DNA of 64,000 nt from Diaphorobacter sp. HDW4A (lineage in GTDB: Bacteria; Pseudomonadota; Gammaproteobacteria; Burkholderiales; Burkholderiaceae_C): the NCBI RefSeq assembly GCF_011305995.1, contig NZ_CP049910.1, positions 3,658,001 through 3,722,000 of the forward strand, given 5' to 3'. Position 1 is the first letter of the stretch, and every line of letters starts with the position of its first letter. The translations under genes and the position numbers were made by a program. The notes beneath the pieces were generated by a model. That model saw only the letters and a list, made by a program, of their open reading frames with translations, did not search any database and was not told the origin of the DNA. This document shows, piece after piece, positions 46,191 to 56,900 of the stretch.

Positions 46191-46520
46191 TTATGCCTTG
46201 GCCTCTGCGGCCGCTGGTGCAGGGGCGGGAGCGGCAGCAGGTGCCGCAGCCGGTGCAGCACTGCCGCCGTCGCTTGCGGGGGCCGCAGCAGCATCGCCAC
46301 CCGTACCCTTGGATTCGGCAGGCTTGGGGGCGCTGCCGCTGTTCTTGAAATCGGTGGCGTACCAGCCCGTTCCCTTGAGCTGGAAGCCCGGAGCCGTCAG
46401 TTGCTTGGAAAACGCCTCAGCATCGCACTCAGGACACTGGGTGAGCGGCGCATCAGAGATTTTTTGCAGCACATCCTTGGCGAAACCACAGGAGCTGCAT
46501 TTGTAGGCGTAAATAGGCAT
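46191..46520 (-). CDS. FmdB-family zinc ribbon protein
   Basis: A 109-aa protein. MPIYAYKCSSCGF and QCPEC supply the four zinc-binding cysteines (Cys8, Cys11, Cys29, Cys32). The C-terminus is an Ala/Pro-rich tail of about 45 residues. It is likely a small regulator or metal-binding protein; the function is unknown. It lies 12 bases from the DUF502 gene, so they are one operon. Confidence 0.88.
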   Translation of the reverse strand: MPIYAYKCSSCGFAKDVLQKISDAPLTQCPECDAEAFSKQLTAPGFQLKGTGWYATDFKNSGSAPKPAESKGTGGDAAAAPASDGGSAAPAAAPAAAPAPAPAAAEAKA

Positions 46521-46580
46521 GAAAACCGAAAGGAGCTGGTTTGCAAAACCCTAAATTATAGGCGTTGCCACCTATTCCCC

Positions 46581-48044
46581 TCATTGCGCTGCTTCTTCGG
46601 CACCCGCCAACCGGTGGTGAGGCGCGTGGGTATTACCGATCCTCTGCGGCATGAGCGAGCCGACGACCATGCCGAACATGGCCGCAAGAACGCCCGCGAG
46701 CTGCTGCGGGAAGGCCTCGTGCAGCACAGGAGTCGCCATGAAGACGATCCACACACCAACGCCCAGCACCACTGCCGCGATGGCGCCTTGCGTGCTTGCG
46801 CGCTTCCAGTACAGGCCGAACACCAGCGGCACGAATGCGCCCACCAATGGCACCTGGTAGGCGCTCGAGACCAGCTCATAGATCGGCGTGCCTTCCATCT
46901 TGATCGAGTAAGCCAGCACACACACCGCGAACACCAGCACGCTGACGCGCATGGTGAACAGCACCTCGCGGTCGCTGACCTTTTCGGGTCGGAACTGGCG
47001 CCAGATGTTCTCGGTGAATGTCACGCTCGGCGCCAGCAGCGTGGCCGAAGCGCAGGACTTGATGGCAGAGAGCAGCGCGCCGAAGAACAGCACTTGCATG
47101 ACCACCGGCATCTTGTCCATCACCAGAGTGGGCAACACCTTCTGCGGGTCGTCCTTGAGCAGCGCGGCCGTCTCGGCCGGCATGATGAGCAGCGCGCTCG
47201 CCACGAGGAACATCGGCACGAACGCGAAGAAGATGTAGGCCGTGCCGCCAATCACCGTGCCGCGCACGGCGGCCTTCTCGGAGTTGGCCGACATCACGCG
47301 CTGGAACACGTCCTGCTGCGGAATCGAGCCCAGCATCATGGTGATGGCCGCGCCGAAGAAGAAGATGATTTCATGCCAGCTCGGCTCGGGCCAGAACTTG
47401 AAGAGATCGCGGCTCGTCGCCAGATCGATCACCTTGCCTGCACCGCCGGCCATATCGCTTGCGAACCAGGCCAGAATCACCAGACCGACCACCAGAATGA
47501 TCATCTGGATGAAATCGGTGACCGCCACTGACCACATGCCGCCCCAGAGCGTGTAGACCAGAATCGACAGCACGCCGATGGTCATTCCCCAAGGCACAGT
47601 GATCGCACCGCCCGACAACAGGTTGAACACCAACCCGAGCGCCGTGACCTGCGCCGACACCCAGCCCAGATAGCTCAGCATGATGATCAGCGAGCACACC
47701 ACCTCGATGAAGCGGCCATAGCGCTCGCGGTAGTAGTCGCTGATGGTCAGCAGCGTCATGCGGTAGAGCTTGCCCGCAAAGAACAGGCCCACGAAGATCA
47801 GGCACATGCCCGCGCCGAACGGGTCTTCCACCACCGCGTGCAGACCGCCCTCAATGAACTTGGCGGGCACGCCCAGCACGATCTCCGACCCGAACCAGGT
47901 CGCGAAGGTCGTGGTGATGATCATGTACATCGGCAGATGGCGACCGGCGATCGCGAAGTCGGCGGTGTTTTTCACGCGCCTGGCAGCCCACAGGCCGATG
48001 CCGATGGTGACGAACAGGTAGGCAATCACCATGAAGAGCAACAC
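46581..48044 (-). CDS. Sodium:solute symporter family protein
   Basis: A 487-aa protein with a GTG start (CAGGAG upstream). About 13 hydrophobic helices follow the SSS-family pattern, with FAIAGRHLPMYMIITTTFATWFGSE near the N-terminus and GSIPQQDVFQRVMSANS in the core. The substrate is unclear; relatives take up proline, pantothenate or organic acids. Its upstream neighbour on the same strand is ubiB. Confidence 0.9.
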   Translation of the reverse strand: MLLFMVIAYLFVTIGIGLWAARRVKNTADFAIAGRHLPMYMIITTTFATWFGSEIVLGVPAKFIEGGLHAVVEDPFGAGMCLIFVGLFFAGKLYRMTLLTISDYYRERYGRFIEVVCSLIIMLSYLGWVSAQVTALGLVFNLLSGGAITVPWGMTIGVLSILVYTLWGGMWSVAVTDFIQMIILVVGLVILAWFASDMAGGAGKVIDLATSRDLFKFWPEPSWHEIIFFFGAAITMMLGSIPQQDVFQRVMSANSEKAAVRGTVIGGTAYIFFAFVPMFLVASALLIMPAETAALLKDDPQKVLPTLVMDKMPVVMQVLFFGALLSAIKSCASATLLAPSVTFTENIWRQFRPEKVSDREVLFTMRVSVLVFAVCVLAYSIKMEGTPIYELVSSAYQVPLVGAFVPLVFGLYWKRASTQGAIAAVVLGVGVWIVFMATPVLHEAFPQQLAGVLAAMFGMVVGSLMPQRIGNTHAPHHRLAGAEEAAQ

Positions 48045-48095
48045 GCTGGTACTCCTGAGGAAGATGTAAGAATTTGAAAGCGAAACCGGGGATTA

Positions 48096-49664
48096 TCAGT
48101 AGAAATGACGCCAGCGCATCAAAACCTGCATCACCAACAGACCCAGCACGAAGCCGACACCGCCATAGACAATGCGCTGCAGCAGCCGGTTCGTGCGTTT
48201 CTGCTCGGCCAGCAGATCCTGCAGCTCGGCCCCGTAATCCTTGGGTTTCTGCTGCAGATAATCGTGCATCAAGCGTGGCAATTGCGGCAGCAACTTGGCG
48301 TAGAGCGGAGCCTGAGCGACCAGCTCGCGCCACACGCGCTTGGGACCCATCTGGTCGAGCATCCACTTCTCGAGGAAGGGTTTGGCCGTGCTCCAGAGGT
48401 CGAGTTCGGGGTCGAGCTGGCGACCGAGGCCCTCAATGTTGAGCAACGTCTTCTGCAGCAGCACGAGCTGCGGCTGGATTTCCACCTGGAAGCGGCGCGA
48501 GGTCTGGAACAGGCGCAAAAGCACCATGCCGAGCGAGATTTCCTTGAGCGGACGGTCGAAGTACGGCTCACAGACCGAGCGGATCGCCGATTCCAGCTCG
48601 TTCACCCGCGTGGTCGCCGGCACCCAGCCACTCTCGATGTGTAGCTCGGCTACGCGCTTGTAATCCCGACGGAAGAAGGCCGTGAAGTTCTGCGCGAGAT
48701 ATTCCTTGTCGAACTCGGTGAGCGAACCGACGATGCCGAAGTCCAGCGAAATGTAGCGCCCGAAGGTCTCCGGCTCGAGGCTCACCTGAATGTTGCCCGG
48801 ATGCATATCCGCATGGAAAAAACCATCGCGGAACACCTGCGTGAAGAAGATCGTCACGCCATCGCGCGCGAGCTTGGGAATGTCCACGCCCGCGTTACGC
48901 AGCTTCTCGATCTGGTTGATCGGCACGCCGGTCATACGCTGCATCACCAGCACCTGCGGATGGCAGAAATCCCAGAATATCTCGGGAATCTCGACCAGAT
49001 CCAACCCGTCCATGTTGCGGCGCAGTTGCGCGGCATTGGCGGCTTCCTTGATCAGGTCCAGCTCGTCGTGCAGATAGTTGTCGAACTCGGCCACCACCTG
49101 CATGGGTTTCAGGCGCTTGCCATCGCTCGAAAGCTTCTCGACCCAGCCGGCCATCATGCGCATCAGCGCGATGTCCTTGTCGATCACGTTCAGCATGCCA
49201 GGACGCAGCACCTTCACGGCCACATCGTGCTGCACGCCATCACGGTCACGGATCACCGCGAAGTGCACTTGCGCAATCGACGCGCTCGCCACCGGAACGC
49301 GGTCGAACGACTCGAAGACCTGATCGACCGGCTTGCGGAAAGCCCGCTCGATGGTATCCACCGCCACGCTCGGATCGAACGGCGGCACGCGGTCCTGCAG
49401 CAGCGCAAGCTCGTCCGCAATGTCGGGCGGCATCAGGTCGCGGCGCGTGGACAGCACCTGCCCGAACTTCACGAAGATCGGCCCAAGGCTCTCCAGCGCC
49501 TCGCGCAGCCGCTGCCCGCGCGGCGCATCGAGCTTGCGACCGAAATTGGTGAACCGCGCAATGCGGCTCAATACCGGGTTCTGAAAACTGTTGAGGACCA
49601 GCTCATCAAGCCCGTAGCGCAAGCATGTCCAGACGATCGTGAACCCACGAAAAAAACGGCTCAT
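48096..49664 (-). CDS. ubiB: UbiB, ubiquinone biosynthesis kinase-like protein
   Basis: A 522-aa protein from ATG 49664 ([12 protein letters not shown]); the frame stays open 54 codons beyond that into ubi[26 protein letters not shown] has the diagnostic KxGQ motif, the ATP/metal site is LDFGIVGSL, and the C-terminus carries a hydrophobic helix. UbiB is an atypical kinase/ATPase needed for coenzyme Q synthesis. It lies five bases after ubiJ. Confidence 0.96.
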   Translation of the reverse strand: MSRFFRGFTIVWTCLRYGLDELVLNSFQNPVLSRIARFTNFGRKLDAPRGQRLREALESLGPIFVKFGQVLSTRRDLMPPDIADELALLQDRVPPFDPSVAVDTIERAFRKPVDQVFESFDRVPVASASIAQVHFAVIRDRDGVQHDVAVKVLRPGMLNVIDKDIALMRMMAGWVEKLSSDGKRLKPMQVVAEFDNYLHDELDLIKEAANAAQLRRNMDGLDLVEIPEIFWDFCHPQVLVMQRMTGVPINQIEKLRNAGVDIPKLARDGVTIFFTQVFRDGFFHADMHPGNIQVSLEPETFGRYISLDFGIVGSLTEFDKEYLAQNFTAFFRRDYKRVAELHIESGWVPATTRVNELESAIRSVCEPYFDRPLKEISLGMVLLRLFQTSRRFQVEIQPQLVLLQKTLLNIEGLGRQLDPELDLWSTAKPFLEKWMLDQMGPKRVWRELVAQAPLYAKLLPQLPRLMHDYLQQKPKDYGAELQDLLAEQKRTNRLLQRIVYGGVGFVLGLLVMQVLMRWRHFY

Positions 49665-49669
49665 GGCGC

Positions 49670-50209
49670 TCAAACGTCTCCGCGCGAGAAGGGCATGGAC
49701 GCCACAAAGCTGCGCAGCGCCTGCGCCACGCGCTTGGCCACCGAGCCGATGGCATACGCCGGTGCATCGCCGATGATCCGCGCCAGGTCTTCCTCCAGGT
49801 CCCAACGCACGTTGTCCACCAGCCAATTGATCTCGGCCGCGAACTTCACGTCGCCATCGATCAGGATCGTCGGCTTGTCGCCACGCATCGCGCCCTTGGC
49901 AATCGACAGAGGCGACGACTCGGCCACTTCAATGCGCAGATCGGGTGTAGCCGACGCGGAAGCCAGATCCAGCAGGCCCGCCGGCGTGATCTGCAGCGCC
50001 ATGGAATACGCACGCCACTGCACGCGGGCGATGCGCCCGCTCTGGCTGCCCAGACGCTCCATGGCTTCGGGCTCCTGCATCAGGACGTGATTCAGGAACA
50101 GCACGGCGCGGTGCTGCACTTCGTGCACCAGCCACTCCGGAGGTTGAGGGCCGCTCGCGATTCGTTCGAACAGGCCATCCAGGAAGGTAAAGGGGGACTT
50201 TGGGGTCAT
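49670..50209 (-). CDS. ubiJ: UbiJ-like SCP2-domain protein
   Basis: A 179-aa protein from ATG 50209. The frame is open far upstream into the repeat region, but that part has no protein-like composition. It has an SCP2-like sterol-carrier fold ([48 protein letters not shown]). UbiJ binds hydrophobic Q intermediates and scaffolds the Ubi complex. It is followed by ubiB, as in enterobacteria. Confidence 0.88.
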   Translation of the reverse strand: MTPKSPFTFLDGLFERIASGPQPPEWLVHEVQHRAVLFLNHVLMQEPEAMERLGSQSGRIARVQWRAYSMALQITPAGLLDLASASATPDLRIEVAESSPLSIAKGAMRGDKPTILIDGDVKFAAEINWLVDNVRWDLEEDLARIIGDAPAYAIGSVAKRVAQALRSFVASMPFSRGDV

Positions 50210-50320
50210 AACCCCTCGATTATTCCCTGAACTGAGAGGGAGGGCTTTTGTTTGGGGTTGCTTTGGGCGGGAAATGCTGTTTTTGTGATGGCAGAGCGTG
50301 GGTTGTGGGCCTTCTTGCCC

Positions 50321-50369
50321 CCCTCCCCCTCTCTCGCTTGCTGGGGAGGGTTGGGGTGGGGGCTGGTAT
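50321..50369. repeat. Short GC-rich repeat (copy 2)
   Basis: An inverted copy of the unit at 27476-27526, lying just outside the left end of the 0.5-kb repeat. It contains the CCTCCCC..GGGGAGG hairpin. Confidence 0.6.
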
Positions 50370-50401
50370 TCGGTTTTTTGGCTGGCTACTGCTGGGGCGT
50401 T

Positions 50402-50897
50402 GCTTACGGAGGCCGGGACTGCCCCCGGCGGGGCAATCACTTTTTGCTTGCGCGCAAAAAGTAATCCAAAACGCGCTTTTGAAGTCATGCGGCAAAACTC
50501 TCTGCGAGTCCTTCGGACTCTCCGTTCAAACAGCTTGCCGCAAAAGTGTTTTGAAGAGGTATTTGCGGCACTTCGCTGCGCTCGTGCCGGCGTGTTTGCA
50601 TAGCTGCGTTGGGGTTCAGACGCCCACTGTGCTTTTGAGAGTGCGATGCTTAAACGGCTGCTCGCAAATCGCGCAGTTCCTGCACACCAACATCTCGCGC
50701 GGTCGCGAGATGAGCGCCACGAGCGAAGCGATGTGCCGAACATTCCTCTTATGAAAACTCTAGCTCGCGGCGGTTGCCCGAACGAAGTGCCCGAAGGGCG
50801 CGCAGTGAGTTCTGCCGCGGGTATTGAAAAGCGCGTTTTGGGTTACTTTTTGCGCGCAAGCAAAAAGTGACTCCGCCGCCGGGCGGAACTCCCGGCC
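50402..50897. repeat. Dispersed ~0.5-kb repeat with long terminal inverted repeats, copy 2
   Basis: The left terminus (50402-50480) and right terminus (50827-50897) are inverted repeats. Over the inner ~43 bases (TCACTTTTTGCTTGCGCGC onward) only one mismatch is seen. The interior matches copy 1 (26,954-27,443) in long blocks, in the same orientation. No recognisable protein is encoded. Confidence 0.8.
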
Positions 50898-50921
50898 AGC
50901 AACTCTCAAAAAGAACCACAT

Positions 50922-50965
50922 AACAAAAAACAAAACGCCCTCCCCAGCCAAGCCAGAAAGGGCGT
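50922..50965 (-). terminator. Rho-independent terminator of the Tim44-like gene
   Basis: On the minus strand ACGCCCT pairs with AGGGCGT and is followed by TTTGTTTTTTG, starting 27 bases after the stop codon. Confidence 0.75.
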
Positions 50966-50991
50966 CGCAAAGAGCAACTAAGCAGTAAGAA

Positions 50992-52035
50992 TTACTGCAG
51001 AGCCTGCACCCCAGCCACCAACCACCCGCTGCCACCAGTCTTAGGCTTGGTCATGTTCCAGACCTCACGGAACGGCGATGGACCTGCAGAAGGCTCCTCG
51101 CGGATCATGCCGGAGAACTCGACGCTGGCCATGTAGGCGTCGCCCAGATCCTCGATGCCCAGCAGTTGGGCTTCGATCATCACCACATCGGTCTGGTTCG
51201 GCTGACCATCAGTGCGATTGGTTTCGCGTTCTGTCAGCTGCGAGCGGATTTCCGAGACCATGTCGTCGGTCATCATCGAGCGCAGCGACGTGATGTCGGC
51301 GCGGTCCCATGCGGCTTGCAGGGTGATGAAGTTGCGCTTGGCTGCGGCCAGGAAGCCTTCGGCGTCGAAGCCGTCCGGAACGCCCCAGTTCTGCGAACCG
51401 GACAGCGCCGAGCCGATCATCGAACCACCGGCTGCTGCGGCTGCGCCGACGCCTGTGGCAGCACCTGCTGCAGCTGGCGTGAACGCCATGTTGCTGTGGT
51501 CGAACGGACGGGCCGATGCGTCGTTGCCCACCTTGTCAGGGTTGTACTGACGCGGTGTTTCGGCGTGTGCGGGGTTGGCATTGCCTGCGCCCTGAAAGGC
51601 GAAGGGCGAGCCATTGTTGGCGGCCGCGTTACCGCCACCACTGCGCGAACGCATGATCAGGCGGATGACGAAGAACGCCGCCATCGCGAGCAAGGCGATC
51701 ATGAGAATGTTGCCGAAGCCTTCACCCAGACCCAGCGAGCTGGCGAGCCAGGCGAGGCCCAGACCGGCGGCAAGGCCGCCCAGCATGGCGCCCCAAGGCT
51801 TCTTCGGTGCGGCAGCGGGTGCTGCGGGCGCACCCGGCTGACGAGCCGGTGCGGCGTTGTTGGCGCTCTGCGCGGGAGCACCCGGCGCGGCGGCGGGGCC
51901 ACCGGCTTCGCGTTGCGTCACATTCGACGATTGCTTGCCCACCGATTTGCCACCACCCATGCGCTTGGCATCGGCATCGCCCATCGTGACCACGAGCATC
52001 ATCGCGACCAAGACTACAGACCACAGTTTCATCAT
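50992..52035 (-). CDS. Tim44-like domain protein
   Basis: A 347-aa protein. A cleavable signal (MMKLWSVVLVAMMLVVTMGDADA) is followed by a Gly/Ala/Pro-rich stretch, two membrane-type segments (~85-135) and a C-terminal Tim44-like domain (~220-347; NFITLQAAWDRADITSLRSMM, IEAQLLGIEDLGDAYMASVEF). It is probably an inner-membrane or periplasmic protein. It lies in the ubiquinone gene cluster by conserved position, but its role there is not established. Confidence 0.85.
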   Translation of the reverse strand: MMKLWSVVLVAMMLVVTMGDADAKRMGGGKSVGKQSSNVTQREAGGPAAAPGAPAQSANNAAPARQPGAPAAPAAAPKKPWGAMLGGLAAGLGLAWLASSLGLGEGFGNILMIALLAMAAFFVIRLIMRSRSGGGNAAANNGSPFAFQGAGNANPAHAETPRQYNPDKVGNDASARPFDHSNMAFTPAAAGAATGVGAAAAAGGSMIGSALSGSQNWGVPDGFDAEGFLAAAKRNFITLQAAWDRADITSLRSMMTDDMVSEIRSQLTERETNRTDGQPNQTDVVMIEAQLLGIEDLGDAYMASVEFSGMIREEPSAGPSPFREVWNMTKPKTGGSGWLVAGVQALQ

Positions 52036-52108
52036 CCGTTCTCCATTGAGTTGTGCAAGGCCCCTTCGCGCTTTGTTTTCAGTGTTGAATTTGAGCTTAT
52101 GGGATCAT

Positions 52109-52840
52109 TCAGCACTTGATTCCAACATGCAACGCCACTATCCCGCCAGTCATATTGTGATAGTCCACATGTCCGAAGCCACTTTGTTTCATAAGGGTTT
52201 TGAGCTCTTCCTGGCCCGGATGCATGCGGATCGACTCGGCCAGATAGCGGTAACTTTCGGCATCTCCGGCCACCATGCTGCCGATGCGCGGAAGCACACT
52301 GAATGAATACCAGTCGTAGGCTTTTTCGAGTGGCTTGGCGATCCGGGAAAACTCGAGCACCAGCAGGCGGCCGCGTGGCTTGAGGACGCGGTTCATCTCC
52401 TTGAGCGCCTCGTCCTTGTGCGTCATGTTGCGTAGTCCAAACGCGACACTCACCATGTCGAAATGGTTGTCGGGAAACGGCAGCTTCTCAGCGTCGCAGA
52501 CCAGCGTGGGCAGGACGATGCCTTTGTTGATGAGGCGGTCACGGCCCACGCGCAGCATGGCTTCGTTGATGTCGGTGTGGATAACGGTGCCGCTGGCGCC
52601 TACCTTCTTGGAGAACGCGATGCCCAGATCGCCGGTGCCACCCGCGATGTCGAGCACGCGGTTGCCTTCCTTCAGATTGGCGACCATCACGGTGTAGGCC
52701 TTCCACGCGCGGTGCAGGCCACCCGACATGAGGTCGTTCATCACGTCATATTTGGAGGCGACGGAATCGAACACGCCGCGCACGTGGCGCGCCTTTTCCT
52801 TCTCGTCAACGGTCTGGAATCCGAAATGTGTGTTGCTCAT
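52109..52840 (-). CDS. ubiE: Ubiquinone/menaquinone C-methyltransferase UbiE
   Basis: A 243-aa SAM methyltransferase. [17 protein letters not shown] binds SAM, and the family signatures are SGGLHRAWK and [22 protein letters not shown]. It methylates the Q (and MK) ring precursor. It is the head of the ubi cluster here with the Tim44-like gene downstream. Confidence 0.97.
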   Translation of the reverse strand: MSNTHFGFQTVDEKEKARHVRGVFDSVASKYDVMNDLMSGGLHRAWKAYTVMVANLKEGNRVLDIAGGTGDLGIAFSKKVGASGTVIHTDINEAMLRVGRDRLINKGIVLPTLVCDAEKLPFPDNHFDMVSVAFGLRNMTHKDEALKEMNRVLKPRGRLLVLEFSRIAKPLEKAYDWYSFSVLPRIGSMVAGDAESYRYLAESIRMHPGQEELKTLMKQSGFGHVDYHNMTGGIVALHVGIKC

Positions 52841-52970
52841 GGTGTGGTGATGCTAGGCGCGGCTTGGCGCAAGGTACAGCGACAACCACGCGGCCGTGCG
52901 GGACTTAGGAGTCCTGCAGAAAAGGCGGCGTGGTGAATACCCGAATTGTGACTCAACGGGAGCGGGTATC

Positions 52971-53396
52971 TCAATGACCGCCGCAGCTCGGGCCATGGGT
53001 ATGGCCTTTTTTCTGGGGCATGGGGGTGTCGCGATCCACGCCTTCGGCCTTGAGACGGAACTCGTATTCAGCCCAGAGCTGCGCCTCGTTCGCGCCCAGC
53101 TCATAGAGCAAATCCCACGAGAAGATGCCGCTGTCGTGGCCGTCGGAGAACGTCGGCTTGATCGCGTAGTTGCCCACGGGCTCAATGTTCACAAGCGTCA
53201 CCTCGCGCTTACCGGTCTGCAGCACCTCCTGACCCGGGCCGTGGCCCTGTACCTCGGCCGAGGGCGAATAAACACGCATCAGCTCGAACGGAATGCGAAA
53301 GGTCTTGCCGTCAGAAAAACCCACCTCCAGCACGCGCGACTGCTCGTGCACGGTGATGGATTCAGGAAGCGGCGAGCCGGGACGAAGTCCTGCCAT
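52971..53396 (-). CDS. DUF971 family protein
   Basis: A 141-aa protein. FRIPFELMRVYSPSAEVQGHG and HDSGIFSWDLLYELG are DUF971 landmarks; the C-terminus is His/Gly-rich (HTHGPSCGGH), suggesting a bound metal. In several betaproteobacteria it sits with ubiE and a HIT gene. Function unknown; some relatives are implicated in Fe-S protein maturation. Confidence 0.85.
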   Translation of the reverse strand: MAGLRPGSPLPESITVHEQSRVLEVGFSDGKTFRIPFELMRVYSPSAEVQGHGPGQEVLQTGKREVTLVNIEPVGNYAIKPTFSDGHDSGIFSWDLLYELGANEAQLWAEYEFRLKAEGVDRDTPMPQKKGHTHGPSCGGH

Positions 53397-53474
53397 GGGA
53401 TGACCTTTTGTTGATGCGATGGTGAGTGGGGAGCGATGGGCCGATGATGCCCGTCGCTCCCGCCCGATATGGAT

Positions 53475-53915
53475 TCAGCCGAACTGCGCCGCAAGGCGCT
53501 CGCTCAGCAGCGCATGCAGCGTGGGCAATTGTGCCGCGACGGCGGCTTCCTTGTCCGCGTTGCGCTGGCGCTGGGCCACGGCCCAGACGGAGGCGGGAAA
53601 ATGGCTGTCCCAGTCGAAACGGGCAATCACGTGCCAGTGCAGGTGCGGCACCATGTTGCCGAGCGCAGCCAGATTGATCTTGGTGGGCTCGAGCACATCG
53701 CGGATGGCGCGCTCGACCACGGCCACGGCCTGCATACACAGGTTGCGGTCCGCATCCGACAAGTCGGACAGCTCGGCCGCATGCGCATTCCAGATCACAC
53801 GGTAGAAGGCTGGAAAACCGGCCTCCTCAGCGCGGATCAGACGCAGCTTGTCGCCACGCCAGACCAGCACACCACCGTCCTGCGCGCACAGCACGCACGC
53901 AGCGGCGGCCGTCAT
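53475..53915 (-). CDS. HIT-family hydrolase
   Basis: A 146-aa protein. The nucleotide-binding motif is [10 protein letters not shown] (His-x-His-x-His), preceded by NMV. It hydrolyses dinucleotide or nucleotide-phosphoramidate bonds. Its start overlaps the stop of the large dehydrogenase gene by four bases, so it is translated after it. Confidence 0.9.
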   Translation of the reverse strand: MTAAAACVLCAQDGGVLVWRGDKLRLIRAEEAGFPAFYRVIWNAHAAELSDLSDADRNLCMQAVAVVERAIRDVLEPTKINLAALGNMVPHLHWHVIARFDWDSHFPASVWAVAQRQRNADKEAAVAAQLPTLHALLSERLAAQFG

Positions 53916-56900
53916 ACCAGCACCCGCTCAATGCCGCCTTCATTGGCGCGCTTGACGTACTCGGGCATCCAGTTCTCGCCCAGAATCTTACGCGCCATTT
54001 CGACGACGATGTAGTCGGCTTCCAGCAAGCCGTTCTGCAGATCGTTTTCGTAGCGCGACAGGCCTTGCAGACAGCTTGGGCAGCTCGTGAGAATCTTGAG
54101 GTTGTCTTTGGCGCCCACGTCACCGCTCTCACGCAACTGGGCTTCGCTTTTGCGAAGTTCCTCAGTCTTGCGGAAACGGATCTGCGTGGAGATATCCGGG
54201 CGCGTCACGCCGAGCGTGCCGGATTCACCGCAGCAGCGCTCGCTCTTGAGCACGTTGTCGCCGACCAGCGCTTTCACCGTCTTCATCGGCTCCTGAAGCT
54301 TCATCGGTGTGTGGCAGGGGTCGTGGTACATGTACGCGCCCTTGTCCGCCAGCGTGATGCCCTTTTCGAGCAGGTACTCGTGGATGTCGATGATGCGGCA
54401 GCCCGGGAAGATCTTGTCGAACTGGTAGCCCTGCAACTGGTCATAGCAGGTGCCGCAGCTCACCACCACCGTCTTGATGTCGAGGTAGTTCAGCGTGTTG
54501 GCCACGCGGTGGAACAGCACCCGGTTGTCGGTGATCATCTTCTCGGCCACGTCAAACTGGCCCGAGCCGCGCTGCGGATAGCCGCAGCACAGGTAGCCCG
54601 GCGGCAGTACGGTCTGAACGCCTGCATGCCAAAGCATGGCCTGCGTTGCCAGCCCCACCTGACTGAACAAACGCTCCGAGCCGCAGCCGGGGAAGTAGAA
54701 CACGGCCTCGGTCTCCGAATTGGTGGTCTTCGGATCACGGATGATCGGCACGTAGTCCTTGTTCTCGATGTCCAGCAGCGCCCGCGCCGTGCGCTTGGGC
54801 AGGCCGCCCGGCAGTTTCTTGTTCACGAAGTGGATGATCTCCTCCTTGAGCGGAGGAGCGCCCACGGAAGCTGGCGGACGTGCCGTCTGACGCTTGGCCA
54901 CGGCACTGAACAGATCGACCGCCGCGCGCTGCGCCTTGAAGCCGACATTGACCATCGCGCCACGCATGAACTTGATGGTGTCCGGATTGGTGGCGTTGAG
55001 CATCGCCATGGCCATCTTGTTGCCAGGACGGAAGCTCTTCTTACCCATCTTGCGCAGCAGGTTGCGCATGTTCATCGTCACATCGCCGAAGTCGATCTTG
55101 ACCGGGCATGGCGACAGGCACTTGTGGCAGACCGTGCAGTGGTCGGACACGTCTTCAAACTCCTGCCAGTGCTTGATCGACACGCCACGGCGCGTCTGCT
55201 CTTCGTACAGGAAGGCTTCCACCAGCAGCGACGTTGCCAGAATCTTGTTGCGCGGGCTGTACAGCAGATTGGCGCGTGGCACATGCGTGGCACACACCGG
55301 TTTGCACTTGCCGCAGCGCAGGCAGTCCTTCACCGAATCGGCGATCGCGCCGATGTCGCTCTGCTGCATGATCAGCGACTCGTGGCCCATCAGGCCGAAT
55401 GACGGCGTGTAGGCGTTGGTCAGATCGGCGAACATCAGCGAGGTGCGCGAGTGCGCATGCTCGGACTCCGACTGCAGCTTGTTTTGATCAGCGGTCAACT
55501 GCTCCGGGTTGCGGATCAGCTTGCCACGGTTGAAATAGCCGTGCGGGTCCACCCGGCGCTTGTATTCGGCGAACGGAGCCAATTCCTCGTCGGTCAAGAA
55601 CTCGAGCTTGGTGATGCCAATGCCGTGCTCGCCCGAGATCACGCCGTCAAGGCTGCGCGCCAACACCATGATGCGGGCCACGGCTTCGTGCGCGGTCTGC
55701 AGCATGTCGTAATCGTCGCTGTTGACCGGGATGTTGGTGTGCACGTTACCGTCACCGGCATGCATGTGCAGCGCCACCCAGACACGGCCCTTGAGCACAC
55801 GCTTGTGCGTGGCAGTCACTTCTTCAAGAATCGCCTGGAACGAGCCGCCGTTGAAGATCTGCGCAAGCGGCGCCTTGAGCTGGGTTTTCCAGCTGGCGCG
55901 CAGCGTGTGGTCCTGCAATTGCGGAAACAACGTTTCGACATTGTCGAGCCAGCTCTGCCAGAGCGCACGCACTTCAGCGACCCGTTCAATCGCTTGGCCC
56001 ACGCGGTCTTCGAGCAGCTCGGCCGATGGAATTTCACCCGCGTCGTCCTGCTTGCCCAGTGGCAGATTGCCACGCGCAAAGAAGTCTCCCAGTGCGTCGC
56101 ACAGCTTGAGCTTGTTGCGCAGGCTGAGCTCAATGTTGATGCGCTCGATGCCGTCCGTGTATTCCCACATGCGCGGCAGCGGGATCACCACGTCTTCGTT
56201 GATCTTGAAGGCGTTGGTGTGGCGGCTGATTGCAGCGGTGCGCTTGCGATCCAGCCAGAATTTCTTGCGTGCCTCGGCGCTCACGGCGATGAAACCCTCG
56301 CCATTGCGCGAGTTGGCGATGCGCACGACCTCGGCCGTGGCTTGGGCCACATCGTCGGCGTTGTCGCCGGAGATGTCACCGATCAGCACCATCTTGGGCA
56401 AGTGGCCGTTGCCCTTCTTGCTCTTAGTCGCGTAACCCACGGCCTTCAGATAGCGGTCGTCCAGATGCTCCAGACCCGCCAGCAGAACGCCCGAGCGGTT
56501 CTGCTCGGCGAACATGAAGTCCTTGATCTCCACAATGCTGGGCACCGCGTCCTTGGCATTGCCGAAGAACTCCAGGCACACAGTGCGCGTGTGCTCGGGC
56601 ATGCGGTGCACGATCCAGCGCGCGCTGGTGATCAGGCCGTCCGTGCCTTCCTTTTGCACGCCGGGCAGGCCGGAGAGGAACTTGTCGGTCACGTCCTTGC
56701 CGAGGCCTTCCTTGCGGAAAGTGCGGCCCGGAATGTCCAGGCGCTCGCTGCGCAGCGGCGTCTTGCCATCGGCGGCGAAATACTGCAGCTCGAAGCTCGC
56801 CATTTCGGCGTCGTGGATCTTGCCGAGGTTGTGGTTCACGCGCGTGACTTCCAGCCATTCGGCCTGTGGAGTCACCATGCGCCAGCTCGCCAGATTGTCG

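Larger units (their letters stand above)
50210..50991. other. Gene-free region between ubiJ and the Tim44-like gene
   Basis: This 782-bp region consists of the dispersed repeat, its GC-rich flanking unit and a terminator for the Tim44-like gene. Frames open across it overlap the palindromic ends and show no family I recognise. Confidence 0.6.

Noticed and set aside
50210..50743. Extension of the ubiJ frame into the repeat region
   Set aside because: The extra codons lie in the repeat and show no conserved sequence; [15 protein letters not shown] is the usual UbiJ-like start.
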